Below, one piece after another: positions 1-8,402 of a DNA stretch of 64,000 nt. The notes below the pieces were generated by a model. The model searched no databases. It was given only the letters and a program-made list of their open reading frames with translations, and was not told where the DNA came from. How positions within the stretch are numbered: the first letter of the stretch is position 1; each line of letters begins with the position of its first letter. The DNA is from Tetzosporium hominis. Lineage in GTDB: Bacteria > Bacillota > Bacilli > Bacillales_A > Planococcaceae. Both the position numbers and the translations under genes were made by a program. Location: NCBI RefSeq assembly GCF_002265435.1, contig NZ_NOKQ01000196.1, positions 124,001 through 188,000 on the forward strand. The letters are read 5' to 3'.

Positions 1-1219
1 TATTCACGCCGAGGTCCTCTAGATAATCTAATTTTTCAGTGATCCCTTTTAAATCTCCACCTTGATAGGTACCACGTTTTGTTGTGTCGTAGTTGAGTCC
101 GTAAGGGTCGTTGTTAGTAGAATCGCCATCGAAGAAACGATCCGTCAGCATGAAATAAATTACGGATTCATCCCAATCGAAGTCGCCAGAGCCTGTTGAA
201 ATGCGCTCCGTCACTTCTACTTGAGCCGTTCCTTGATAGCTATTTCCATAAGAATCTTTCACGGTGATCGGAAGTTCTTTGACACCTGATGAAACATCAT
301 CTTTCACTGCGAGAGCAATTTTTGAAACGCTCGGGTCAACTTGTAACGATCCAGTTCCACCAAGTTGTGAATCGTCTATTACTATAGAAGAAACTGTTAC
401 GCCTTCAGTTTGCCCTTCTACAGAAACCGTCAGAACTGCATTTTCGTTGGAATCAACCACTTTTGGCAAAACCGTTCCTGATACTTGCAGGTCCGCTTGT
501 CTGAAGTCAATTGCAGAGACTCCGTTCACTGTGTTGTAAGGATCTGTCACTTCTGTAGTGACTCCATCAGTTGTTACTAAATAGGTATACGTTGTAACCC
601 CGTTTGGAATCGACGGTACATTTGCTACAAAGCGTTCGTTTTCTACTTCGTAGGCCATATCGTACGTCTCACCCGCAAACTTTAGTTGCACGCGTTCAAT
701 GGAATCCATAGCATCTTGCTCGAACAATGTCTTGTCACGATAGTAAAAAGTCGCTTCTCCTTGATTGATCACAGGAGCAGAACCATCTGGCACAATTCTA
801 ATTTGTTCCACATCGCTTGTGACAAACGCTTTTGTGATTCGGTCATTTTTATTTACTGGAATGAACCGGTCACCAAATTCTTTTTTTGCTGTATCCCAGT
901 CATAGGTGCTACGGAGTACAAAACCAAACTGGGTCGTTGTCTCACTTACTGCGATGTCCACGACCGCTTTGGTACCATCCTTAGTTGTGAAATCAATTTG
1001 ATCGTCTTTCACACCGGTATTCCAAGCCCAAATGTTCCAGTCTCCGAACTGACCGTCTTCACGAATATAAGTGAAGCGCACCTCCCGGTCAGTTTGTTGT
1101 GTGTTTGTGACTTCCGTTTGTGTTTCTGCGCTGACTGGTTGCACGAATGGCACCCAGATGCTAAAAAATAGTGCGATGACCGAAAGCCACGATAGCTTTT
1201 TAGATCCTTTCACTCTCAT
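1..1219 (-). CDS. Secreted alpha-amylase/pullulanase family glycoside hydrolase (GH13), 3' part missing
   Basis: The 406 visible residues run off the left edge of the window. They begin with a signal peptide (basic MRVKGSKK, hydrophobic core to about residue 25, cleavage near VSA-ET at 31). Residues about 46-145 resemble a pullulanase-associated carbohydrate-binding module ([19 protein letters not shown]). A beta-rich Ig-like stretch follows, and the GH13 barrel starts near residue 353 with [14 protein letters not shown]. The predicted role is extracellular cleavage of starch, glycogen or pullulan; alpha-amylase cannot be separated from pullulanase without the catalytic half. The start at 1219 was chosen because AGGGG lies just upstream; an in-frame ATG at 1231 has no ribosome binding site. 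A CcpA-type site and a LacI-type operator lie upstream. Confidence 0.9.
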   Translation of the reverse strand, partial: MRVKGSKKLSWLSVIALFFSIWVPFVQPVSAETQTEVTNTQQTDREVRFTYIREDGQFGDWNIWAWNTGVKDDQIDFTTKDGTKAVVDIAVSETTTQFGFVLRSTYDWDTAKKEFGDRFIPVNKNDRITKAFVTSDVEQIRIVPDGSAPVINQGEATFYYRDKTLFEQDAMDSIERVQLKFAGETYDMAYEVENERFVANVPSIPNGVTTYTYLVTTDGVTTEVTDPYNTVNGVSAIDFRQADLQVSGTVLPKVVDSNENAVLTVSVEGQTEGVTVSSIVIDDSQLGGTGSLQVDPSVSKIALAVKDDVSSGVKELPITVKDSYGNSYQGTAQVEVTERISTGSGDFDWDESVIYFMLTDRFFDGDSTNNDPYGLNYDTTKRGTYQGGDLKGITEKLDYLEDLGVN

Positions 1220-1233
1220 CCATCCCCTCATAT

Positions 1234-1247
1234 TGTAATCGCTTTCA
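1234..1247 (-). promoter_or_regulatory. cre site (CcpA catabolite repression) upstream of the amylase
   Basis: Read on the minus strand the site is TGAAAGCGATTACA, which fits the cre consensus TGWAANCGNTNWCA at every fixed position. It lies 15 bp upstream of the amylase start codon, where CcpA would block transcription. Carbon catabolite repression of a starch-degrading enzyme is expected. Confidence 0.75.
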
Positions 1248-1256
1248 ATATCAATT

Positions 1257-1272
1257 TGCGCAAACGCTTGCA
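1257..1272 (-). promoter_or_regulatory. LacI/MalR-type operator upstream of the amylase
   Basis: The core GCAAACGCTTGC is an imperfect palindrome (one mismatch per arm) of the kind bound by LacI-family maltose repressors. It lies between a weak candidate -35 (TTGTGC) and -10 (GATATT) on the minus strand and 9 bp upstream of the cre site. The regulator itself is not in the window, so its identity is inferred. Confidence 0.5.
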
Positions 1273-1356
1273 CAAACCTCTACATAAAATGATACCGAAT
1301 TATCAAGGAGTCCACAATTGTTTTTAGAAAATTCCGACGTAAGAACTAAGCAATTT

Positions 1357-1387
1357 AAAAAGGCCGCGCACTAAGCGCAGCCTTTTT
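1357..1387 (-). terminator. Rho-independent terminator after the small DUF2179 gene
   Basis: The hairpin pairs AAAAAGGC/GCGC with GCGC/GCCTTTTT, with a five-base loop and a T tract on the minus strand. The stem overlaps the stop codon at 1386-1388. It closes the VOC-DUF2179 unit. Confidence 0.75.
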
Positions 1388-1559
1388 ATCGTTTCAAGAA
1401 AAAACCGCCATTAAAATGAGTGGGTTCATACGAGATCAAAAATGCTTTAGGCACCTTCTCCAGAATAATGTGACGCAACTTATTCTCTTTATTTCGCTTG
1501 GCCAATACTTTCATCACCAAGCGTGGCCCTTGCTGCCCATCTGCATACCATGATGTCAT
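1386..1559 (-). CDS. Small free-standing DUF2179-like protein (57 aa)
   Basis: The product resembles the C-terminal DUF2179 domain of UPF0316/YebE-type and YitT-type membrane proteins: MTSWYADGQQGPR, a basic middle, then KAFLISYEPTHFNGGF at the end. In those families the domain follows membrane helices; here it stands alone, with no membrane segment in frame upstream. The ATG at 1559 was chosen because AGAGG sits seven bases before it. A longer open frame to 1613 would overlap the VOC gene and has no ribosome binding site. It is probably co-transcribed with the VOC gene, whose stop is 17 bp upstream. It could be a truncated relic, but the well-placed ribosome binding site and the terminator argue for expression. 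Function is unknown. Confidence 0.6.
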   Translation of the reverse strand: MTSWYADGQQGPRLVMKVLAKRNKENKLRHIILEKVPKAFLISYEPTHFNGGFFLKR

Positions 1560-1576
1560 GCCGTAACCTCTCACTA

Positions 1577-1981
1577 TTAAATACCGTTTGTATTCATCAG
1601 GACGATTCGCCAACCGTCAGGATCTTCAATCATCTTACCTCGTTCAGCCCAGTAAGGGTTCTCCGGCTCCACCACTGGATACCCCGTCCCTGTAAGACGA
1701 GTTACAACAACCTCTATTTGTTTCTCGTCTGGTATAAAGAACACCAAAAGATTGTCATGAGTCGGTTCCGGACACGGACTTCCCTCTACAAATTGGGTGA
1801 ACTCTAAATGATAGTCTTTGACGGGCAATCCAATCATCAGACCATCATACCCTTGATGATTTTCAAAATGTCCTACCACTTCAAGTCCAAGACCTTCCAT
1901 GTAAAACTCTTTTACTTTATCTAGTTGATCCGTTGGTCGTGCTATACGGACCTGGACCACTTGTAATTCATTATTCCACAT
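1577..1981 (-). CDS. VOC (glyoxalase/bleomycin-resistance fold) family protein, YycE-like
   Basis: The 134-residue protein has the VOC pattern: VQVRIARPTDQLDKVKEFY at the start, GLGLEVVGHF, and a closing EDPDGWRIVLMN strand. Length and sequence resemble B. subtilis YycE. VOC proteins are metal-dependent lyases, dioxygenases or drug-binding proteins; the substrate cannot be read from the sequence. GAGG lies seven bases upstream of the ATG. It is followed by the small DUF2179 gene and a shared terminator. Confidence 0.8.
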   Translation of the reverse strand: MWNNELQVVQVRIARPTDQLDKVKEFYMEGLGLEVVGHFENHQGYDGLMIGLPVKDYHLEFTQFVEGSPCPEPTHDNLLVFFIPDEKQIEVVVTRLTGTGYPVVEPENPYWAERGKMIEDPDGWRIVLMNTNGI

Positions 1982-2041
1982 TCCATTTCCTCTTTCACTT
2001 TCCCTAAAAAGTATTGGGGAAAGAGCAAGGATTAAACTCGG

Positions 2042-3667
2042 TCAATGGGAGGAATGCGAGGCGAACTCTGACTCCATCACGGTACGAATCACTTGCTCGA
2101 CAAGTCGAGGCGTCTCAACAAATGCACTGCGAATGTGGAGGCGTTCCGTTCGTTTGTGTGCATCTTTCCCGAATGGGCCTACATTTAACACAGGTGCTTG
2201 GAGGCGTTCCATATCCTTGAATGGAATCGAGTACGTCTCATTCCAAACAGGTGTGTTCGCTTCATAAGCGTTCCATCCAATTGCGTCCCCCGTGTAATTG
2301 ACATAGCTAAGATCCGAAATACCATTGAAGTAATGGACTTGATCTACCTTCAAATCAAACTCCTCTTTCGCCACTTCTTGCACACTAGCGATACAAGCTT
2401 TTACTAGCTCTTCTTCTGTCGAATTCACGGCTGGATAGTAAGGTGGTGTAAACATCAGAACAATCGCTGGCGCAAGTTCTGGACAGCGAGTTAACAAAGC
2501 TTTTGCAATTTGAATAGATATTTCACGATCATCATGGTCTTTTACAGAAATGCAATGAGTTTTGATTTCTTGAACGACCTCTTCACCTAACTTTTCCGTT
2601 GCATAGTCCAGTAATCCCGAATACCGCATGACTCGAACGTTACCTATGGGAGTGACCGCTTCTCTCTCACTTACCATAGCAATCCACTCATTGATTTCGT
2701 CTGCTGCTGTAATTGCAACCTTTTCGAACTGGTCCATCACATCCGCTGCACTTTGATTCATGGTGAATACATTGTATAGCGCAGAAGTTAGGAATGGCGT
2801 CTGGGTCGAATATGCTTCTCGTAAATCCTTCAAATGAAGTGTGACCGGTAGCGGTGTGTTCTCACCATAAACTGTCTCTTTAAACATCGGATTCATTTCC
2901 ATGCGACGTGTCATCATCGCTGCGAGGAGACTGGAGGTCATCCCACTCATCGGTTCCCCAACATGTGTCTCTTTGCCGAAAAACAACGCAGACGGCATGA
3001 TTTTACCAATAGATCCGGAATAGACTTTGTAAGCTGTGTCTGTTGGATTCATCGAAAAGACCGGTTCGCCGTTAAGGAACAAACCATAATCAAGGTTCTT
3101 CTCTTCTTGCCATTTTGCAAGATGTGTTACTGCCGCACGCATACCAGCAGAGTTTACTTCTTCATCGGGTACAGTCAACAGCACCAAGTTGATTGGCCAC
3201 TCTTCTAGAAGTGCTTTTTCAACCGTTGCCATATGGATTGCGAGACCTGCTTTCATATCCATCGTGCCTCGGCCCCACAGATAGTCACCTGACTGAAGAT
3301 CTTGCTTTGCATCTTCCGATAAAGATTCTAAATGATGATGTAGTGCTTCTCCTAATTGCTCAGGTTGATACGCAAGTGGAGCCAGTTCTCCATATTCTTC
3401 GATTCCAACCGTATCAAAGTGGCTGATTAGTACGATGGTCTTTGTTGCTTTTGGATGAACAGTAAGCGCAGCTACAAAGTGTCGCCCTTCTCCTGAATCT
3501 CCTAAAACTAGTTGCTCCGGATGTTTTTGAAAATAGTCCAGTTTCTTTAGCTTTTCTGAAACTTGATGGGCGAATTCGATTTCTCCGGCAGTCGTGCTGC
3601 GGCTGTCCCAGCTGACGAGCTCTTCAAGCAGAGCCTGCAAGCTTTCTGGTGTCTGCCATTGTTGCAT
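2042..3667 (-). CDS. rocB: RocB-like M20 family peptidase (arginine utilisation)
   Basis: The 541-residue product matches RocB in length (about 566 in B. subtilis) and in motifs. M20 metallopeptidase residues are visible: SHFDT (H83, D85), GRGTMDMK (D137) and the PDEE pair (E169, E170). RocB is part of arginine/ornithine catabolism, but its exact reaction is not established. The ATG at 3667 follows AAAGGAAG with good spacing, whereas an in-frame start at 3724 lacks a ribosome binding site. No other roc gene lies beside it. It is a single-gene unit between the VOC gene and the secreted nuclease. Confidence 0.88.
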   Translation of the reverse strand: MQQWQTPESLQALLEELVSWDSRSTTAGEIEFAHQVSEKLKKLDYFQKHPEQLVLGDSGEGRHFVAALTVHPKATKTIVLISHFDTVGIEEYGELAPLAYQPEQLGEALHHHLESLSEDAKQDLQSGDYLWGRGTMDMKAGLAIHMATVEKALLEEWPINLVLLTVPDEEVNSAGMRAAVTHLAKWQEEKNLDYGLFLNGEPVFSMNPTDTAYKVYSGSIGKIMPSALFFGKETHVGEPMSGMTSSLLAAMMTRRMEMNPMFKETVYGENTPLPVTLHLKDLREAYSTQTPFLTSALYNVFTMNQSAADVMDQFEKVAITAADEINEWIAMVSEREAVTPIGNVRVMRYSGLLDYATEKLGEEVVQEIKTHCISVKDHDDREISIQIAKALLTRCPELAPAIVLMFTPPYYPAVNSTEEELVKACIASVQEVAKEEFDLKVDQVHYFNGISDLSYVNYTGDAIGWNAYEANTPVWNETYSIPFKDMERLQAPVLNVGPFGKDAHKRTERLHIRSAFVETPRLVEQVIRTVMESEFASHSSH

Positions 3668-3744
3668 ATAGGTATCTTCCTTTCGGCTTTGAGTTCTATA
3701 GCAAGCATAATGAAGATAGCCCATTTTGTATAGTCAAGTAACAG

Positions 3745-3776
3745 AAAAGGAGCCTATCGATGGATAGACTCCTTTT
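3745..3776 (-). terminator. Terminator of the endonuclease gene
   Basis: A 13-bp stem (AAAAGGAGNCTAT arms, seven-base loop) is followed on the minus strand by TTTTCTGTT. It lies just after the endonuclease stop codon. Confidence 0.85.
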
Positions 3777-3779
3777 GGT

Positions 3780-5126
3780 TTAGTTCCCGAAAATCATAGT
3801 TGCCCACTGCGGGTTATCGATAAATGGATTGCGGTTTCCTTGTTTTTCAAAGATTCGCTGGTTGCGGCGTTCTTCTGCTGCATCTACCGGATCCATTGCG
3901 TGCCACTCAAGCAACACAGAACGCTTTCCGTGGTAAGGAGCTGTTCCGTTATTCACCAATTCATTCAACTCCAGGTCGAGCTGATCGCCAGTTTCATAAC
4001 GCGTTGCCATATAAAAGAGAATACGTGCAACGTCGCCTTTTACACGGTCAGACGGTTCAAAGGAATCTCCATCTTTTTGACAATCTGAACAGTTGATAAC
4101 GCTCGTTCCTCCCCAGTCGAAGTCAAGATTGCCACGTGCACCGTTCACTTGGACATCGGTTGCACGCAGATGATGAAGATCTGTTCCTGCACCAGTCGTC
4201 GTACCAAAATCTCCGTGTGATTTTGCCCAAACGTGTTCACGGTTCCAGTCCCCGAGGTTGCCCCCATTCAATGATTTTGAACGAGAGACACCACTATAGA
4301 ACAATAAGACGTTCGACGTGTTGTTTGGGTCTTCATCTGTATATTTCAGTGCTTCCCAAACCGCATCATACGAAAGCTTTGTATGGTTGTCGATAATATC
4401 ATTCAAGCGCGTTTTCAAAGCGTTACCTGTCAACCCCGAAACTCCTGTATAGTACCCATTTGCATCGTCAGTAGTACCTGGATCTCCTGTAGGTGGTGGT
4501 GTCGTTGTACCGCCGTCTTGCTGGTGAGCTCCCAGATAAGTGAATGTATCGACAGAATAAGCAACCCATTGTGAGGATGGGTCGAATGCATTCGTTGTTG
4601 TCGTATCTCCAGTAGTAATAGAAGATTTACGTACCAATGTTTTGTCTGCTTTAGAGACTCCATTCGCTGACCACGCAGTCCCTGGATCCACTCCGACTTG
4701 TCCAAACGAATCGATGACCGTTCCATTCTTTTTCAGAACAATTGTGTCGTCTCCGTTATGTTGAATCGTTGTAGATGCAAAATCTCCTTTAGTGGAGATT
4801 CCTGTCACTGATGAAGGATTGTAAACAACAAAGACATCCCCAGCTGCTACCGTTCCTGATAAATTCAGTGTTGCAGAAACTGCAGTCGAACCATTTTGAT
4901 GATAGGCAAGTTGATACCCTGATAAGTTGATTGATTGGCCTGTTCCATTATAAAGTTCAAGGGCTTTGTTATTTCCTGACCCTTCGATGTATTCCGAAAT
5001 TAAAAGATCGGTCGTCTGAGCAGAAACTTGCTCTCCTGATTGAACTCCTGGAAATACTAGTGTTGCTGCCGCTAGTGTCAAAACACTGCGTTTCATCCAT
5101 TTTTTTATCCATGTACTGCGTTTCAT
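3780..5126 (-). CDS. Secreted LTD-domain endonuclease I family nuclease
   Basis: The 448-residue product has a signal peptide (basic start, hydrophobic VLTLAAATLVF, cleavage near VSAQ at 36). A lamin-tail (LTD) domain spans about residues 40-160 (LISEYIEGSGNNKALELYN). A Thr/Pro-rich linker (205-222) follows. The C-terminal endonuclease I domain carries WNREHVWAKSHG (294-305), TDLHHLRATD (315-324) and NGARGN, the metal/catalytic motifs of this family. It is predicted to degrade extracellular DNA or RNA for nutrients. Two cysteines in NCSDC could form a disulfide. A GGGGAGG ribosome binding site precedes the ATG. It is a monocistronic unit with its own terminator. Confidence 0.9.
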   Translation of the reverse strand: MKRSTWIKKWMKRSVLTLAAATLVFPGVQSGEQVSAQTTDLLISEYIEGSGNNKALELYNGTGQSINLSGYQLAYHQNGSTAVSATLNLSGTVAAGDVFVVYNPSSVTGISTKGDFASTTIQHNGDDTIVLKKNGTVIDSFGQVGVDPGTAWSANGVSKADKTLVRKSSITTGDTTTTNAFDPSSQWVAYSVDTFTYLGAHQQDGGTTTPPPTGDPGTTDDANGYYTGVSGLTGNALKTRLNDIIDNHTKLSYDAVWEALKYTDEDPNNTSNVLLFYSGVSRSKSLNGGNLGDWNREHVWAKSHGDFGTTTGAGTDLHHLRATDVQVNGARGNLDFDWGGTSVINCSDCQKDGDSFEPSDRVKGDVARILFYMATRYETGDQLDLELNELVNNGTAPYHGKRSVLLEWHAMDPVDAAEERRNQRIFEKQGNRNPFIDNPQWATMIFGN

Positions 5127-5403
5127 TCTCCCGCTGCCTCCCCTGGCAAACTATAATGGCCTTGCAAGTAAAATCGCGATTTGACTTCAGTATACCGAGG
5201 ATTTGTAAAGAAGAAATAAAGGTTGGCAAAAATACGGAAGAAGACAGGGGAAAGTGAAATCGGAATGGTTTTCTTAGGCTAGGTTGTGTAAAATGCGGAC
5301 TGGAATCGGAGAGCTAGTTCCTGAGATTTTGGAAGTTTGATGGATGATTGGTATTCCAGGGAGATTGAAAAACTTTTGGAGTATGAGTGGAGTTTGTTTC
5401 GAA
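5127..5403. other. Intergenic region with no recognisable gene
   Basis: This is the first part of a 377-bp gap between two minus-strand genes. It must hold the endonuclease promoter, but I found no convincing -35/-10 pair. Open frames here have no ribosome binding site and look like chance. The rest of the gap holds a 21-bp repeat array and a terminator. Confidence 0.5.
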
Positions 5404-5487
5404 AGTCGAATGACCAAAAATTGAGGGCGAATCATTCCAATTAGAGGTCTAATAAAACAAAATAGAGGCCGAATCAAATTTAGATTC
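5404..5487 (-). repeat. Four-unit degenerate 21-bp tandem repeat (GGNCGAAT core)
   Basis: Four consecutive 21-bp units begin at 5404, 5425, 5446 and 5467 and share a start of the form RGNCKAAT followed by an A/T-rich tail ending in TTGA or TAGA. On the minus strand the array reads through as a repeated IRP motif, which is why a spurious open frame appears. The last unit supplies the 5' arm of the cyclodeaminase terminator. It belongs to the same 21-bp-period class as the arrays near 14.2, 53.0, 59.1, 60.4 and 61.9 kb. Confidence 0.75.
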
Positions 5488-5494
5488 CGGCCTC
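5465..5494 (-). terminator. Terminator of the permease-cyclodeaminase operon
   Basis: GAGGCCGGAATC pairs with GATTCGGCCTC (one bulge, loop TAAATTT), followed on the minus strand by TATTTTGTTTTATT. It lies ten bases past the cyclodeaminase stop. Its 3' arm is built from a unit of the 21-bp repeat. Confidence 0.8.
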
Positions 5495-5503
5495 CTCTCC
5501 TAT

Positions 5504-6478
5504 CTAAAACGCAACTTCTTCACCAATGTCTTCAACAACCGCTTTTTCGTAAACACCTTTAGCCACTGCCAAGTCAAAATGAGCAGCTCCAACGCATTTA
5601 AATACCGTTATAGCATCTGGGTCTCGCTCAAATCCTTCAACGACTAGTTGATCCAATGTCCCAGTCACTTGTTCGAAAGACCAAGTTCCTGCTTCTTGAG
5701 CAGCTATCAATTCTCCAGCTTCAACTCGGACACCGTCTAAATCATCTACATAAAGTGCATCCACTTGAGGAATCAACTCTACAGGAATTTCTCGCATTTC
5801 AGGTAAATAACTACCGACACCAATAATGTGAGTTCCCGGTTTTACCATATCTGCTTCAAAAACATCCTCTGTAGAACGAGTCGCACAACACACAACGTCT
5901 GCTTGTTCTACCGCTTTTCGGACATCTGTCTCAACGACAATCTTTGCTCGGACTCCAAATTGCATTAATCGCTCTGCAAATGCTACAGCTTTCTCCGGAG
6001 TCCGGTTTACGAGAATGATCTCATCGATCGGCAATACTTCAACAAGGCCCACAACTTGTTCAAATGCCATAGCGCCAGTTCCTATGACCGTTAAGACACG
6101 GCTATCAGGTCGAGCTAAGTGCTTTGCGGAAAGAGCACTCAAGGCACCCGTTCGAAGGCGTGTCAGATAGGATCCTGCTACCAATCCTACATGTCGACCG
6201 GAGCGAAGTTCAGTAAGTAAGATGGCGCCTTGAGTAGTAGGCAATCCACTTCCCGGGTTTTCTGGAAAGATGGAGACAATTTTCACTGCCGCCATCTCGT
6301 CTCCATTTGAACTAGGCATATACAGCACAGACCCGCTCTTTTTCTTCACATCGATGACAGTTCGGTGCGGATTCACCGATTGTCCTTTGTTGATGCGAAG
6401 TAACATCTGCTCAACGTCACGCAAGGCATCTTTCATGGTGTAAAATTTTTGAATGGTACTATCTTGAATGATACGCAT
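5504..6478 (-). CDS. Ornithine cyclodeaminase / mu-crystallin family dehydrogenase
   Basis: The 324-residue product is full length for the family. It shows K66 in the VKIV motif, R109 in TRLRTGALSAL, the dinucleotide-binding loop GTGAMA (133-138), and the family stretch KPGTHIIGVGSYLPEMRE. Members include ornithine cyclodeaminase, alanine dehydrogenase and pyrroline-2-carboxylate or ketimine reductases; the sequence does not decide among them. It sits 15 bp behind the MFS permease gene in the same operon, opposite an XRE-cupin regulator, so it probably acts on the compound that the permease imports. It shares a terminator with that operon. Confidence 0.85.
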   Translation of the reverse strand: MRIIQDSTIQKFYTMKDALRDVEQMLLRINKGQSVNPHRTVIDVKKKSGSVLYMPSSNGDEMAAVKIVSIFPENPGSGLPTTQGAILLTELRSGRHVGLVAGSYLTRLRTGALSALSAKHLARPDSRVLTVIGTGAMAFEQVVGLVEVLPIDEIILVNRTPEKAVAFAERLMQFGVRAKIVVETDVRKAVEQADVVCCATRSTEDVFEADMVKPGTHIIGVGSYLPEMREIPVELIPQVDALYVDDLDGVRVEAGELIAAQEAGTWSFEQVTGTLDQLVVEGFERDPDAITVFKCVGAAHFDLAVAKGVYEKAVVEDIGEEVAF

Positions 6479-6493
6479 ACGTCACTTCCTTTA

Positions 6494-7771
6494 TTAGTTT
6501 TCAGCCGGTTGTTGAATACGGCCTTTGACTGCCCAAATCGCAACTAATGAAATAGCCGCTGTGAACATGATATATAGAGCGACTGGTACGTAGGAATTTT
6601 CAAATGTCGCTAATAGAGCTGTTGCTACTAATGGCGCCGTTCCTCCAGCCACTGCTGCCCCGACTTGGTACCCGAGAGTAACACCCGTATAACGCACTTT
6701 CGCATCGAAAATTTCAGAGAACATTGTACCAAGCACTGCTGTAATAGGAGCCCAAATGATTCCAAGCCCAATTACTGTCGCAATGACCAATAAAGCTACG
6801 CTTCCTTGGTGAATCATCCAGAAATACGGGAAGGCAAATGCCATCATCGCAACAGTTCCGGCTATGTACATTTTCTTACGGCCGACACGGTCAGATAAGC
6901 TTCCCATGATTGGAATCAAGATAGTCGTTACGATTGTAGCAATCATGACTGCGCCAAGTGTCGCTGAACGCGAGAAACCAAGATTCGTCGTTGCATACGA
7001 TACGACAAACGTACTGAAGATATAGAATGGCGCTGTCTCAACGACTTTCGCACCAATTGTGATCAATACTTCTCGCCAGTAGTAACGAAGTGTGTCTACT
7101 ATCGGAAGTTTTGGCATCTCGCCACTTTCTTGAACGGCTTTAAACTCAGGTGTTTCATCGATTCCTTTTCGAATCCATAGACCGAAAATAACTAATAAAG
7201 CACTAAAGATGAATGGTACGCGCCAGCCCCATGACATGAATGCTGCTTCTGGCAACAAGTTCATGATCCATAGTGCCAATGTTCCCATCACCATCCCAAT
7301 AGTGACACCCATCTGCGGGATAGAACCGAACAAGCCGCGATGTTCAGCAGGCGCATATTCCGTAGCTAATAGAAGAGCTCCTCCCCATTCTCCACCAATC
7401 CCAAGACCTTGAATCAGGCGCAATGTGATTAAAAGGATTGGGGCAGCGACGCCAATCGCTTGGTATGTAGGTAAGATCCCCATTGCAAAAGTGGCAGCTC
7501 CCATTAAACTGAGCGTCAACACTAGTGTCTTTTTACGTCCAATACGGTCTCCGATATGACTAAAGACGACGCCACCAAATGGGCGTATAAAAAACGACAA
7601 AGCAAAGGAAGCATACGCTAAAATAAGACCAACTGTCGGATCTTCACTTACAAAGAATAATTGATTAAAGACAAGTGCAGCCATCGTTCCATAAAGAAAA
7701 TAATCAAACCATTCGATAGAACTTCCTACTAAACTGGCGATGAGTACTCGTCGGTTTGTTTTATTGATCAT
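6494..7771 (-). CDS. MFS transporter, metabolite:H+ symporter (MHS/ProP-ShiA type)
   Basis: The 425-residue protein has twelve predicted membrane helices. Loop 2-3 carries GDRIGRKKTL, and the MHS signature GLGIGGEWGGALLLATEYAP is present. MHS proteins import small carboxylates, betaines or amino-acid-like solutes with protons. It is the first gene of a two-gene operon with the cyclodeaminase-like enzyme. Its promoter (7820-7848) is overlapped downstream by a perfect palindrome likely bound by the divergent XRE-cupin regulator. The substrate is unknown; a proline- or ornithine-like compound would suit the partner enzyme, which is inference. Confidence 0.88.
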   Translation of the reverse strand: MINKTNRRVLIASLVGSSIEWFDYFLYGTMAALVFNQLFFVSEDPTVGLILAYASFALSFFIRPFGGVVFSHIGDRIGRKKTLVLTLSLMGAATFAMGILPTYQAIGVAAPILLITLRLIQGLGIGGEWGGALLLATEYAPAEHRGLFGSIPQMGVTIGMVMGTLALWIMNLLPEAAFMSWGWRVPFIFSALLVIFGLWIRKGIDETPEFKAVQESGEMPKLPIVDTLRYYWREVLITIGAKVVETAPFYIFSTFVVSYATTNLGFSRSATLGAVMIATIVTTILIPIMGSLSDRVGRKKMYIAGTVAMMAFAFPYFWMIHQGSVALLVIATVIGLGIIWAPITAVLGTMFSEIFDAKVRYTGVTLGYQVGAAVAGGTAPLVATALLATFENSYVPVALYIMFTAAISLVAIWAVKGRIQQPAEN

Positions 7772-7794
7772 ACAGTTTCCCCTTCCATCCCCTA

Positions 7795-7817
7795 AAATTG
7801 AAGTAATACTTCAATTT
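7795..7817. promoter_or_regulatory. Perfect 23-bp palindrome, probable operator of the XRE-cupin regulator
   Basis: The 11-bp arms (AAATTGAAGTA and its complement) flank a single central base. The site sits immediately downstream of the -10 box of the permease operon and upstream of the divergent regulator gene, the classic place for a repressor. Confidence 0.75.
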
Positions 7818-7819
7818 AA

Positions 7820-7848
7820 AGTTTAGACAAGAGATAATATTCTGTCAA
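7820..7848 (-). promoter_or_regulatory. Sigma-A promoter of the permease-cyclodeaminase operon
   Basis: On the minus strand TTGACA (7843-7848) and TAAACT (7820-7825) are separated by 17 bp. The transcription start would fall inside the palindrome at 7795-7817. Confidence 0.7.
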
Positions 7849-7910
7849 TACAGTTTTTGTTGACAACATTTGGAGATGCAACTCACAATAGATGTGAAGG
7901 GGGATTTATT

Positions 7911-8399
7911 TTGATTGGATCTCGTTTAAAAAAATTACGCAAACAACAAAAAATGACGTTAAAAGAATTAGCAGAAGGTGCTGGCGTATCTATCAGCTTT
8001 CTCTCTCAAGTGGAGCGAGGAAAATCTAGTGTAACTCTCGAGTCTTTACGTAAAATTTCGGAAGTCCTTGGAGTGAATCCAAGTGTCTTCTTCGCTGGAA
8101 CGGAAAAGCGCATGGCCGATGTGGCCTTTTACTATGAAGATTTAGCGACTTCTGTACAAAATCCAGAGTTTCACCCAATTCTGGTAACATTGCAGCCAGC
8201 TCAAAGTGACGGGCAACCGTTCCGTCATACAGGACATGAGTTTGTTTTTGTACTTGAAGGCAGTTTGACGCTTAAGCTTGGAGCTGAAGAACTCACCTTA
8301 ACAGAACAGCAGTCTTATTTTTATTCAGCGGATCAAGAGCATTATTGGTACAACTATACCGACAAACCGATTCGGTTTCTCGCCGTTTCATCTAAATAA
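7911..8399 (+). CDS. XRE-family regulator with C-terminal cupin domain
   Basis: The 162-residue protein has an N-terminal helix-turn-helix (about residues 4-58: SRLKKLRKQQKMTLKELA, SISFLSQVERGKSS) and a cupin barrel (about 95-160: HTGHEFVFVLEGSLTLKLG). Such regulators sense a small ligand in the cupin pocket; relatives control puuR-type and amino-acid genes. The TTG at 7911 was chosen because AAGGGGG precedes it by seven bases, and the helix-turn-helix starts right after it; the upstream extension lacks a ribosome binding site. It is transcribed divergently from the permease operon, across the palindromic operator, which it probably controls. Confidence 0.85.
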   Translation: MIGSRLKKLRKQQKMTLKELAEGAGVSISFLSQVERGKSSVTLESLRKISEVLGVNPSVFFAGTEKRMADVAFYYEDLATSVQNPEFHPILVTLQPAQSDGQPFRHTGHEFVFVLEGSLTLKLGAEELTLTEQQSYFYSADQEHYWYNYTDKPIRFLAVSSK

Positions 8400-8402
8400 A
8401 GC

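Noticed and set aside
686-1171. Open plus-strand frame of 161 codons
   Set aside because: It lies antisense to the amylase/pullulanase, which has clear domains and a signal peptide. The frame has no ribosome binding site and no recognisable protein.
5274-5477. Open minus-strand frame with repeated IRP motif
   Set aside because: The repetition comes from the 21-bp DNA array. There is no ribosome binding site, and the frame runs through non-repeat sequence without protein character.
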